From a bacterium (GTDB taxonomy: Bacteria; Patescibacteriota; Patescibacteriia; Patescibacteriales; JAKAJF01), in the NCBI GenBank assembly GCA_021788015.1, contig JAJYLD010000008.1, positions 1 through 56,699 on the forward strand: a DNA stretch of 56,699 bases, in the 5' to 3' direction. The notes beneath the pieces were generated by a model. It was not told where the DNA came from, did not search any database, and worked only from the letters and a program-made list of their open reading frames with translations. A program made the translations under genes and the position numbers. Each line of letters opens with the position of its first letter. Positions within the stretch are counted from its first letter, which is position 1. Shown here in pieces: positions 15,801 to 23,540 of this stretch.

Positions 15801-18285
15801 AAGCTGGTTTATTGTTGCAAGAATAATCGCAATCCCCCGTTACCTCTACACTGCCGCCTTGATTTGTTGAACATTGACCCGGCGAGTTCGGACACATTAA
15901 GGTGTTGCTGCATTGATTGAGACTGTACCCCGAGCATGAAGAGATTCCATTGGTGGAAGTCGCATTGGTCGAGGTGGCGAACCCGGTATCGAAATTCCAA
16001 TCATAAACGCAAGATTTAACCAGAGAATAGCATTGGTCTCCGCTGGCCTTGCATCTCCCCGCTTCCGGCGATCCGGTCGGGCAGCAGACATTCGTGCCGC
16101 CGCAATCCGCATCTTTTGTGCAAGATCCGATTTGAAGATTCATAGCGTTGCTTACCGATTCCGGACTGCCGACAACAACTGAAACCGGACCGGTCAAAGC
16201 CTGATTTTGAATCGTCGTTACCGCTTTATCCGGCTGAACCCCGCTCGTAACCGAGGTATCTTTGCCCCAATAGGAAATTGCCGTTCCGGATTGATCTTTG
16301 TTTGAATAAAATCTTATTTTGCTGTTCGTGTTTTGATTCCCGAAATCCTCTCCCCATAAACTGATTTGATCGTTATTTTGCCCGAAAACGGGATCAATTT
16401 TGCAAAGCCCCGGACTCAAACCAAGGCTGCTGTTGACCTGAAAATCGGGAGAACTTAAAGAAGAGGTGTCAATAACCCAGTTGCCGATGGCCATAGTAAT
16501 CTTATAGGCTCCGTCCGGGATGCCGCTCGGCACTTTAACGATTACCTGATTATTGGTCCAAACGCTCGAAGCGCAAACAACCGGAAAATTATAATCGGCT
16601 TCGTTGGTATTTACCGGACCGAAAAAAATCTTACTTGTTCCGCGAGTATCGCCGAAGCCGGTTCCGCGTATGGTAACATATTGACCGGGAGCGCCTTGCC
16701 CCGGGCCAAAGGAATAAATCTGAGGACCGGTATATGGTTCTTCCATCTTATTGAACAAAACAAAGTTGCTGGCTATATTTTTGGAAACAAAACTTGTGGT
16801 TGTTCCGGTTAAAATATTGGGCACGCCCCCACTCCCTTGGCTATCGTTTGTAAAAGAAGAATTAAGCGCCGAAACTTTGTTTACGAGATCTCCGAAGTAA
16901 GCCGTCACTCCGTTTAATTTGATGCCGTAATAGGAAAGTTGAGTATTTATGACTCCGGAACTCGGATCCAGTTTGCAGATGCCGGGACGAGCGATTGTGT
17001 TGACTATGAAATTAATTTTGGGACCGTTGGCGTCTTGAGTCGTTTCTTCAATTCCATTCGCAGTTACGACTTTAATCGTGCTCGTGGCAAGATTGTTCAG
17101 CCCCGCCGGAACAATGGCGATAATTTGATTGTCTTGCCAAACCGAACCGGAACAGTTGGGATTGCCCAAATTCGGATCATCGGCCAGAGGAGCGTTAATC
17201 CAATTCGAACCGGAAGAAAAATAAACGCTGCCGGTGCTGGTGCCGAAGTGATCGCCCAAGATAGTGACAAAATTGCCGTTGGTTCCGTTCGGAGTATTAT
17301 AATCGCAAATGCTGCCGGATCCGATACCCGAGCAGTCGCTTGAAGACTGACAAACGGTATCGGTCGGGTTGCCGGAGCCGTCGCGGCAAAAACTGCCTGC
17401 CGGTTGGAGCAAAGTAACGACCGGACCGCCACTATCGATCGAGTTTGAAGTTGAGAATTCAAATTGACAGTGGTTACCCGACGAACAATCCAAAGACTGA
17501 CCGTAAACGGAGGTGATGCTCGAATCGCCGTCCACCGTGACTTTAAATTTGCCAAGGCCGTCAAAACAATTATGCACGGTTTGACTGCAATCGGCACTCG
17601 GAGTAAAAATCAATTCGGTTTTGTCGGCGGAACTCGTCGCCGAACCCGCGACCGTAACGGGCGTGATCGGACTCTCGGTTATACTGCCGTCTGGGTTAAC
17701 CTGCAATGTGGCAATCTTTTCGATCGAAAAATTGGAGGTGCCGGGAATAAAGCCGTCGGCCAAGGGTAGATTGAAATAAACTTGAACCTTGGTATTTCTA
17801 AAAACGTCTGTTTGCTGATCGCTCGGAATCGTGTAACTTATGTAAAAAGTCGAGCTGGCATTATTACCGCCTCCGATTCCCCCTCCGCCGCCGTTGCCGC
17901 CATTACCGCCATTACCGCCGCCCGTTGCCGCTAAAATTTGGTTAAGAATAAAAGTTACGATCGCAAAAGCGGAAAGGACGATAAGCAAACCGATTATGGC
18001 GCCGATAAGAATTTTTTTGGCGCGTTCGATTTTTTCGTTACTTCCGTTGGCCGTCATCCATATCCAGCCGGCGTAAATAATCAAGGACAAAGCCACTATT
18101 CCAAGAAAACTCAAAATGATTCTTATGATATTTATGGCGACGACCTGCGGATCCAAATTGCCCAACCCGGTTGATGACGCGTATTGCAAACCTAAATCCG
18201 GAGCTTGAGCATGCGTAAAATGAACCACGGTGAAAACTGCAATTAATATGAATAAAATTGTAATTAGTTTTTTAACTTTAGGCAT
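12805..18285 (-). CDS. Giant surface protein: VirB2/T4SS-pilin-like head fused to Ig-like, IPT/TIG, Cys-rich and FnIII modules (1826 aa)
   Basis: A signal peptide ends near FTHAQA (residue 27). Two membrane helices (about 48-70 and 88-112) frame WIWMTANGSNEKIERAKK, the layout of VirB2/TrbC-like type IV secretion pilins seen in Patescibacteria. A Gly-rich linker (120-143) follows. Next come an SbsA-like Ig domain (YTIPSDQQTDVFRNTKV...), at least three IPT/TIG-like segments (VTIRGTGFGDTRGTSKIFFG and relatives) and a long Cys-rich region (about 720-1180). A second SbsA-like domain (GADATGICRNALISATFDQ) and two fibronectin type III domains end the protein. The modules are typical of extracellular adhesion or fibre proteins. 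The export role is inferred from the pilin head and nearby VirB genes. Confidence 0.75.
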   Translation of the reverse strand: MPKVKKLITILFILIAVFTVVHFTHAQAPDLGLQYASSTGLGNLDPQVVAINIIRIILSFLGIVALSLIIYAGWIWMTANGSNEKIERAKKILIGAIIGLLIVLSAFAIVTFILNQILAATGGGNGGNGGNGGGGGIGGGNNASSTFYISYTIPSDQQTDVFRNTKVQVYFNLPLADGFIPGTSNFSIEKIATLQVNPDGSITESPITPVTVAGSATSSADKTELIFTPSADCSQTVHNCFDGLGKFKVTVDGDSSITSVYGQSLDCSSGNHCQFEFSTSNSIDSGGPVVTLLQPAGSFCRDGSGNPTDTVCQSSSDCSGIGSGSICDYNTPNGTNGNFVTILGDHFGTSTGSVYFSSGSNWINAPLADDPNLGNPNCSGSVWQDNQIIAIVPAGLNNLATSTIKVVTANGIEETTQDANGPKINFIVNTIARPGICKLDPSSGVINTQLSYYGIKLNGVTAYFGDLVNKVSALNSSFTNDSQGSGGVPNILTGTTTSFVSKNIASNFVLFNKMEEPYTGPQIYSFGPGQGAPGQYVTIRGTGFGDTRGTSKIFFGPVNTNEADYNFPVVCASSVWTNNQVIVKVPSGIPDGAYKITMAIGNWVIDTSSLSSPDFQVNSSLGLSPGLCKIDPVFGQNNDQISLWGEDFGNQNTNSKIRFYSNKDQSGTAISYWGKDTSVTSGVQPDKAVTTIQNQALTGPVSVVVGSPESVSNAMNLQIGSCTKDADCGGTNVCCPTGSPEAGRCKASGDQCYSLVKSCVYDWNFDTGFATSTNATSTNGISSCSGYSLNQCSNTLMCPNSPGQCSTNQGGSVEVTGDCDYSCNNKPACQTNLCTYDSNLNKCEKTNSSCDLPKTVQDINNNNTQATCVNGKWQISTSMSCPSGWTSIGNNKCAEDNATCDSCSTGFACLDNGGGSGVCAINDQICPTGSACSNSQNDYNKCIQTQAPECQCCCRKADANQDCCAPLQCEGTCGSDTDANGPYGLCTGCAHAGSTQAEHDAACNCAGTSGKFCDVNGGGGAGVCLDCSQITDPNQCSAHSDVCCVDAKNQNACEGGKGQAGIGLPGSPGYAYCPYYACNSGGVNGCDLSAAVASSTSATSTALTYSQTQCNATSTCQTLPAFGQTCNLVSTSTPVCDTSSCTNFFCLNADGSGPTPPNSCGTCCCDPNNDTCASLNPPGSNVSLSCHPDQGPCTGSSRGLCCGCSGDYSCGGGTTLGCGNDTCCRARPTVIAEDPGADATGICRNALISATFDQTMDANSFTNNIYVVGDYGSSACPDGTQYLLARKEYKGPLAVRIADHIIDFLARVPIINKLLFGEDAYAILGTNYCAISGVVSSQNIGSSTEMIFAPQEMLDASRTYYVIIKGDQNPTGTSTPTGVLSSYKIGMNGSDSDNFNGVSFTNSKIWSFTTMGTNDVNQGVCPLDHVAIYPQSYLFQTADNDPQENDVNPNDPTFDTIADNDKVFYAQAFGSNGQALNSVGTFTWDWNWTSENTSVVSTSTVNGLSADKTIVTAQPNITDGQTKIDATANIIGSNESKSASAMVYVFLCHDPWPPVQADGQWFPWQDANNNCTASPNTCNNFNYEIYYCRDSGGTGTAGDLPAIESGAGNQVIVGSSTNALKEYYFFRAPVPDASGLYLAFSIPQAGGAINLQWNVDPNKINLSDLDKFNIYYGTSSGHYTDSTSTSPGVTNATINNLTNGKTYYFAITAHYKTGAESQYSNEVTAMPKDTIGPIAPQITNASKSGTVATVNWQDMSNGDAISFRLYYVAASTCNSATGFGGSMAVPYGQTGTTTVSNLVSGVQYCFGMVGFDQYGNPSATTTKLSN

Positions 18286-18454
18286 TTTTTGAAAACTTGT
18301 TTTTTTAATTTCTAATTTTTAATTTTATAATTTTTAAACAATAACTAATTTTTAATTTTTTATTACTTGTGAATTTTTGAATTATCAAAAATTTAAAATT
18401 AAAGCATTAAAAATTATTTAAAAATTAAAAATTTTAAATTTAAAATTAATCCAA
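18286..18454. repeat. AT-rich word-repeat spacer
   Basis: The spacer between the two giant genes is made of TTTTTAATTTTTAAACAATAA and TTTAAAATTAAAGCATTAAAAATTATTTAAAA-type words in both orientations, like the nrdD spacer. I see no promoter or gene in it. Confidence 0.5.
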
Positions 18455-21154
18455 TTATTGGCACATTTCCGTCGATGTCGGGGTACCGCTGCAGCAAGTC
18501 GGGGCGGCTTCAGTCGCCGCGCACCCCGGACCGCTGCACGGTTTAAAACAATTTTGATAGATGTCTTGCACTCCGGACCCCACCTCCGCTCCATATTTGG
18601 TCGCGCTTGAAAAATCGGTGTGTTTAAGATAGGCCTCCGTCCAATCCGGCATTCCGTCCGGAGGCGAATTGTCGACGTCTTGTTTCGTTACCCAATAGCC
18701 GACCGGTTGGTTGGTGAAACTTTTAAGATTGATCAATTGATGAACGACGTTTTCTTGCCCGTTAAAAACGGTAACTTGTCCGGTGTTCATGCTCGATGAC
18801 ATCATTACCTTACTGAAACTTATTGAAATCGGCTTATACAAATCCACTCCCGTCGCCCCCTGACCTGCATCGGTGGCGGTTATGACGGGTGCGGTCAAGT
18901 CGAGTTTGTCGCTGATAAAAAACGACCACTCGTAATCATCTCCTCCGCCTCCTTGCGGATCGTTTTCGTTATAGAAGCTCACGGGACCTTCCGCGTTGCC
19001 GTTGCGATTGCCGTCCAAAGAATTTAAAGAAACGTCGGTTATGCCGTCCAAGGCTCCGGAAGCGGTCGGATAATTGATCGGGTTGGAGGAACTGGCCGTG
19101 TTCTGGCAAAAACTATTGCAAGTTGAAAATGGATTTTTGCTCGCGCAGTCGGCGTCAGAGCCGCAAGGCTGAAGATTGGCCGCGGTCAATTCAACGCGCA
19201 ACTCGCTGTTCGCGGGCAGACAGTAAATTTTTTCTCCGCAAGCGTTTACTCCACATTGCTTGTTGGAAATAAACTCAACCGTTTGATATTCATTGGAAAT
19301 GACATAATTGCCTTCGAGATAATTGTTCGTTCCTTGACATGTCCCATTAACGCAATTAAAAGATTTGCAATCGGCATCGGTCTGGCATGTCGCTCCCGGG
19401 TCTTTCGCGTTAACGTCGGCGTTGATTATTTTTATATAACCGGCCAAATCGTCGCTCGAACCGGAAAGTCTCAATGGATCCATGGCTTTGTTAAAATTAA
19501 TCTGAATGACGGAATTCATGGGCTGATCCGGCTTATCTTTTACGATAGTACTCTCTTGACTGTCTTCTCCTCCGGACATCGGTGTTATCGACAAAGCGTT
19601 CGTATCGCTTGTACTTATATTTATATTGTTGCCCGCGGATCCGGGAACTTTGGCGGCAAGAATAACGGCGGTGTTATTGCCCGATGAAATGGAGGCGCCG
19701 ACATCCGGATTCGAGGCTAGCGCGTTTTTAATATTTAAAGCGGTTGTCGCGGGCGTGACGCCTCGGGCGATTAAGCTGCCCGAGGTGGTGGTTGAAAAAG
19801 TGTAAACCGTGCCGCCGATTGTCAAAGTATCCGCCTGTTTTTGCTGGGTGACGCTAAACGACCATGAATTTCCGGCGCTAAAACTGCCGCTCGAAGAAAC
19901 AAGCGTCAAACCGCAACCGATCGCGACTTGCCCCGAATTTGCGTTTCCTCCGCTGACAACGCCGTTCACGCCGCTTACGATTGCGGTCAAGTTGCCCGAA
20001 ATGGAGACATTAATCGTGCCGTCGGCTTGGCAGTTGTAAGCGCCTTGGGCGGTCGCTTGCGGAGAGCCGCCGCTCGGAACGGGCGTACCGACGCTTAAAG
20101 GAGTGTAAATATCTGGGTTGGCTAAAACTGTAATCGCTCCGCCGGCTTTTATCGCCGGGGTCGTAGAGCTGATCTCGTCTCGAATATTGTCCGGAGCCGG
20201 AAAAACTCCGCCGTTTACAACCTGGGGCGGGGTTAAATCCAATTTATCGGAAACATCGAATTGCCATTCAAATCCGTCGACAAAATTTTGAAACGCGTCC
20301 GTGCCGTCCGCTTTTTTAATTCCAGTTTCAAGATGGACCGTATACCAAATATTGTCAGTAGGGGAACCGAGATAACTCGCCGGCGAAAAAATAAAAGTTT
20401 TGTCATCGGTTGAATAAACTTTTACTTGAGTAACGTTGGAAATGTCGCATCCGGTCGTAGTGCCGTTGCCCGACTGACAAGAATCGCCTTGATTGGTTTG
20501 AAAAATTCTAATGTTGGATTCGACTATATTTTCGCCATTACAAGCGGAGCCGTTTGTCTGGCAGACAGTAGTCGGATCGATTTTTTCGCGGAAAGTAACG
20601 ATTATGCTCGTGTTCCTCGGAACATTTTGCTGATTCGGTTCGGGATATACGCTTTGGATAATGCCATTCCCCAAAGCTCCTATAGACATGCTGTAAGCAT
20701 TGTTGCCTCCGCCGTTTATCCCGTTCCCGCTCCCGGTGCCCGCGAGCATTCTATTTAAAATAAAACTGACTATGCCGAAAGCGGAAAAAATAATGAGAAG
20801 GCCGATAAGAGTATTTTTTAAAATATTTTTAGCTTTTTCAATTTTTTCTTCACTGCCTTCGCTTGTCATCCAAAGAAAACCGGCATATAAAATAAGTCCC
20901 AAGGCCACAAAACCGAGGAAGCCGAAAGCAATTTGAATGATTCTTAAAATTACGATTACAGGATCCGTATTACCTAGGCCGGTCTGCGCTCCGAAACCCG
21001 TACCCAACAAACTGTTCGAATCCGCGTAAACAAAACGAGCCATCCCGAACAAGACGGCCAAAAACGCGGTAAAAAATATCGATAATATTTTAGTTTTAGT
21101 TTTAATTTTACTTTTTAGCATGGGAATGCGGATAATCCAAAAGTCAAAAATCAA
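18455..21154 (-). CDS. Pilin-headed surface protein with Ig-like domains and an internal tail-protein-like module (899 aa)
   Basis: The N-terminal ~130 residues are paralogous to the 1826-aa neighbour: a signal peptide ending at RFVYA, then two membrane helices around LWMTSEGSEEKIEKAKNILK and a Gly/Asn-rich linker. SbsA-like Ig domains follow (VYPEPNQQNVPRNTSIIVTF near 180; VDLYKPISISFSKVM near 770). Around residues 350-530 there is an insert beginning QADTLTIGGTVYTFSTTTSG and ending with a PGSAGNNINIST-like segment, a pattern I know from phage tail and other repeat-displaying proteins. Short Cys-rich EGF-like stretches occur (CQTDADCKSFNCVNGTC). The Met at codon 12 (MLKSKIK) is the more likely start, as it begins the signal peptide. 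Confidence 0.72.
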   Translation of the reverse strand: MIFDFWIIRIPMLKSKIKTKTKILSIFFTAFLAVLFGMARFVYADSNSLLGTGFGAQTGLGNTDPVIVILRIIQIAFGFLGFVALGLILYAGFLWMTSEGSEEKIEKAKNILKNTLIGLLIIFSAFGIVSFILNRMLAGTGSGNGINGGGNNAYSMSIGALGNGIIQSVYPEPNQQNVPRNTSIIVTFREKIDPTTVCQTNGSACNGENIVESNIRIFQTNQGDSCQSGNGTTTGCDISNVTQVKVYSTDDKTFIFSPASYLGSPTDNIWYTVHLETGIKKADGTDAFQNFVDGFEWQFDVSDKLDLTPPQVVNGGVFPAPDNIRDEISSTTPAIKAGGAITVLANPDIYTPLSVGTPVPSGGSPQATAQGAYNCQADGTINVSISGNLTAIVSGVNGVVSGGNANSGQVAIGCGLTLVSSSGSFSAGNSWSFSVTQQKQADTLTIGGTVYTFSTTTSGSLIARGVTPATTALNIKNALASNPDVGASISSGNNTAVILAAKVPGSAGNNINISTSDTNALSITPMSGGEDSQESTIVKDKPDQPMNSVIQINFNKAMDPLRLSGSSDDLAGYIKIINADVNAKDPGATCQTDADCKSFNCVNGTCQGTNNYLEGNYVISNEYQTVEFISNKQCGVNACGEKIYCLPANSELRVELTAANLQPCGSDADCASKNPFSTCNSFCQNTASSSNPINYPTASGALDGITDVSLNSLDGNRNGNAEGPVSFYNENDPQGGGGDDYEWSFFISDKLDLTAPVITATDAGQGATGVDLYKPISISFSKVMMSSSMNTGQVTVFNGQENVVHQLINLKSFTNQPVGYWVTKQDVDNSPPDGMPDWTEAYLKHTDFSSATKYGAEVGSGVQDIYQNCFKPCSGPGCAATEAAPTCCSGTPTSTEMCQ

Positions 21155-21166
21155 AAGTCAAAATTA

Positions 21167-21198
21167 CCCCGAGTAGCAGAGCAAAGCTCGCTACGGGG
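21167..21198. repeat. CCCCGAGTAGC hairpin repeat
   Basis: CCCCG-GTAGC-GAGC pairs with GCTC-GCTAC-GGGG around an AAA loop, with two single-base bulges. It lies in the leader of the 899-aa gene. The surrounding TCAAAAGTCAAAA words are spacer filler; a 25-nt stretch at 21139-21163 recurs inside ahcY. Confidence 0.5.
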
Positions 21199-21315
21199 CA
21201 GGCAATTTAAAATTCAAATTTTTTAACTTTTTATTTTTAACTTTTACTTTTGAATTTTGCATTTTGCCTTTTGACTTACTTTTTGACTTCTCCACAGTTT
21301 TATAATATCATACTT

Positions 21316-21345
21316 ATTATAACATAAAATTCAGAGAACAAACAA
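21316..21345 (-). promoter_or_regulatory. Candidate promoter of the 899-aa surface gene
   Basis: The minus strand has TTGTTT, an 18-bp spacer and TATAAT. Transcription would begin about 155 nt before the annotated ORF. The remainder of the 380-bp gap 21155-21534 holds filler repeats, a CCGGCAGGCAGGCAGG run (about 21419-21435) and the plus-strand promoter candidate of rel. Confidence 0.4.
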
Positions 21346-21365
21346 ATGAGGGCAAAAACAAAAAT

Positions 21366-21392
21366 TTGACAAAAAAGTTTGGTGAATATAAA
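21366..21392 (+). promoter_or_regulatory. Candidate promoter of rel
   Basis: The plus strand shows a consensus TTGACA followed after 15 bp by TATAAA, with an upstream TG. The spacing is short, so this is a weak assignment. It would give a leader of about 135 nt. Confidence 0.3.
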
Positions 21393-21534
21393 TTCTAATT
21401 TCCAATTTCTAAATCCCTGCCGGCAGGCAGGCAGGCTAAACAAATTCAAAATTATGAATCAAAACGTTTTGAATTTGAAATTTTTAATTTAAATGTTTTA
21501 GAAATTAGAGCTTAGAAATTAGAAATTTTGTTAT

Positions 21535-23001
21535 ATGACTTTAAAGCAAATCGTTGACAAAGTGAAGGATAGCAATTCGAAAGCGGACCTCAAGAAATTG
21601 GAATCGGCTTATGATTTTGCTTACAAAGCTCATAAAGGGCAGATGCGAAAGAACGGCGAACCGTACATCGAGCATAGTATGAACACCGCTTTTACTTTGG
21701 CCGAAATCAGGGCCGATCTCGACATAGTTGTCGCCGGACTTCTGCATGACGTTCCCGAAGATACCACTTACACCCTTGAAGACGTTGAAAAACTTTTCGG
21801 CAAAGACATCGCCTTGATGGTTGAGGGCATAACGAAATTGAGCAAAATCAAATATCGAGGCATAGAGAGGTACGTTGAAAGCCTAAGAAAAATGTTTATC
21901 GCCATGGCGAACGATCCGAGAGTCATCTTGATCAAATTCGCCGATCGCTTGCATAATCTGCGTACTCTTGACGCCTTGCCTCCGGATAAACAAAAAAGAA
22001 TCGCTTTGGAAACTTTGGAAATCTACGCGCCCATCGCCGGCCTTCTCGGTATATGGCGCTTAAAATGGCAAATGGAGGATATTTGTTTTAAATATCTTTA
22101 TCCGGGAGAATATAAAAAATTGGAATATAAATACGAAGTCGAAAAGAAAGTCGAGCGCCGCCGCTTCATTCAAAAAGTCAAAGGGGTTTTAAGCCTTGAA
22201 TTGAGAAAAGCGAAAATTGAACATGAAATCACCGGCCGTTTCAAGCACTTGTACAGCATTTACAAAAAAATGCAAGTCAAGGACAGGAAATTTGATGAAA
22301 TTTACGATGTATTCGCTTTGCGTCTGGTCGTTCCGACCGTGGAAGATTGCTATAAGGCCCTGGGGATCATCCATGCCATTTGGAAACCGTTGATTGGCCG
22401 ATTCAAGGATTATATTTCCGTGCCCAAACCGAACGGTTATCGCAGTTTGCACACGACTGTCATTGGTCCGGAAGGCAAAGCGACCGAGTTTCAAATCAGG
22501 ACGAAAGAAATGAACGAAGAAGCTTTGTACGGTATCGCCGCCCATTGGTATTATAAACAACACGGCTCGGAATTCAGTCCGGCTAAACAAATGCGATGGA
22601 TAAAAGAGCTTCTTGATCTGCAAAGAAACACGAAAGATTCCCATGATTTTATTAACCAGGCGAAGTTCGACGTTTTTCGCAATCGCATTTTCGTTCTGAC
22701 TCCGAAAGGCGATGTCTATGATCTGCCCGAAGGTTCGACTCCGATTGATTTCGCTTATGCCGTGCATACGGATGTGGGTAACCAATGTGTCGGGGTTTTG
22801 GTCGATGATAAAATGGCCGCGCTCGACACGAAACTGAAAAACGGCAATGTCGTGGAAATTATTATCGATAAAAATCGAAGGGGGCCGAATCATGAATGGT
22901 TGAGTTTCGTGAGGACGCATAAAGCGAAAAATAAAATCAAGCAATTCGCCCGCCGCTCCCCGCTTGAAAATTTGAAACGTTTTATTCCGGGGATGAAATA
23001 A
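21535..23001 (+). CDS. rel: RelA/SpoT-family (p)ppGpp synthetase/hydrolase
   Basis: This 488-aa enzyme makes and probably breaks the alarmone (p)ppGpp. An HD hydrolase domain comes first (HKGQMRKNGEPYIEH, LLHDVPEDT with His71-Asp72, FADRLHNLRTL). The synthetase domain follows (GRFKHLYSIYKKM, RFKDYISVPKPNGYRSLHTT, EFQIRT). A TGS domain ends the protein (VFVLTPKGDVYDLPEGSTPIDFAYAVH-like). It stops soon after TGS, so the helical, zinc-finger and ACT regulatory parts of ordinary ~730-aa Rel proteins are missing. That truncation is typical of small genomes and suggests reduced ribosome control. A strong terminator follows. Confidence 0.95.
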   Translation: MTLKQIVDKVKDSNSKADLKKLESAYDFAYKAHKGQMRKNGEPYIEHSMNTAFTLAEIRADLDIVVAGLLHDVPEDTTYTLEDVEKLFGKDIALMVEGITKLSKIKYRGIERYVESLRKMFIAMANDPRVILIKFADRLHNLRTLDALPPDKQKRIALETLEIYAPIAGLLGIWRLKWQMEDICFKYLYPGEYKKLEYKYEVEKKVERRRFIQKVKGVLSLELRKAKIEHEITGRFKHLYSIYKKMQVKDRKFDEIYDVFALRLVVPTVEDCYKALGIIHAIWKPLIGRFKDYISVPKPNGYRSLHTTVIGPEGKATEFQIRTKEMNEEALYGIAAHWYYKQHGSEFSPAKQMRWIKELLDLQRNTKDSHDFINQAKFDVFRNRIFVLTPKGDVYDLPEGSTPIDFAYAVHTDVGNQCVGVLVDDKMAALDTKLKNGNVVEIIIDKNRRGPNHEWLSFVRTHKAKNKIKQFARRSPLENLKRFIPGMK

Positions 23002-23028
23002 TTTGCATATCGCATAACTCATATGCAT

Positions 23029-23064
23029 GTAGAGACGCAAAATTTTGCGTCTCTACTTTTTTTT
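23029..23064 (+). terminator. Intrinsic terminator after rel
   Basis: GTAGAGACGCAAAA and TTTTGCGTCTCTAC form a perfect 14-bp palindrome followed by eight or more T residues. Confidence 0.9.
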
Positions 23065-23093
23065 ACCCCTTTGTCAAAGAGGTGAGGGGGATT

Positions 23094-23130
23094 TTTTAAA
23101 AAAACCCTCGCACAATTTTGCGCGAGGGTT
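23094..23130 (-). terminator. Intrinsic terminator of the small minus-strand gene
   Basis: AACCCTCGC pairs with GCGAGGGTT (9 bp). On the minus strand it is followed by a T-tract (TTTTTTTAAAAAATCC). It lies just beyond the stop of the gene at 23149. Confidence 0.85.
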
Positions 23131-23148
23131 TTATGGGTTCTTTAAAAA

Positions 23149-23489
23149 CTATCTTAGATCTTGCTGCATAATTTGATCAGCACGTGTTTTCTTGATGATT
23201 ATCTCATCAGACGTAAGAAAATTGAGAGCCATGGCATTGCCTGGGGCATACTCTTTTCGTAACCGTTCATAGGCGTTTATAAAAGTGCACAATCCGTGAC
23301 CGGCTACATCTTGTACACGCTTCTCTATATCAGCCACATCGATGAGTTTCATTAAATGCACACAGTCAAGTTTTTTGAGTGAGACGTTACGTACCGATAA
23401 GTAGCCATGGGTCAAAGCAATTTCAAGAAGATGTTCTTGATTGCCTATGCGCTTGACGGCGTTTTCCGCCTCTCTGTCCGGTAACCCAT
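23149..23489 (-). pseudogene. Small helical (HEAT-like) protein gene broken by a one-base frameshift near its start
   Basis: The track gives 88 aa from a TTG at 23415, but the same frame stays open upstream and reads like protein (GLPDREAENAVKRIGNQEHL...), continuing a degenerate HEAT-like pattern (LLEIALTHGYLSVRNVSLKKL). A good Shine-Dalgarno (GAGGTGA) precedes an ATG at 23489, but that ATG is one base out of frame and stops after 14 codons. Adding one G to the GGG run right after the ATG (23485-23487) would restore a 113-aa protein starting MGLPDREAEN. It is either a recent frameshift, a homopolymer error, or a gene that starts at the TTG. The strong SD is unlike most neighbours. Function unknown. 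Confidence 0.6.
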
Positions 23490-23540
23490 TACATCACCTC
23501 ATTACAATCTTATACAGAATTTCCTCATCGAGAATATTTT

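Noticed and set aside
12762-18174. Numerous Arg/Ala-rich ORFs on both strands within the giant surface gene
   Set aside because: They are reading-frame shadows of the repetitive Gly/Ser/Thr/Cys-rich coding sequence.
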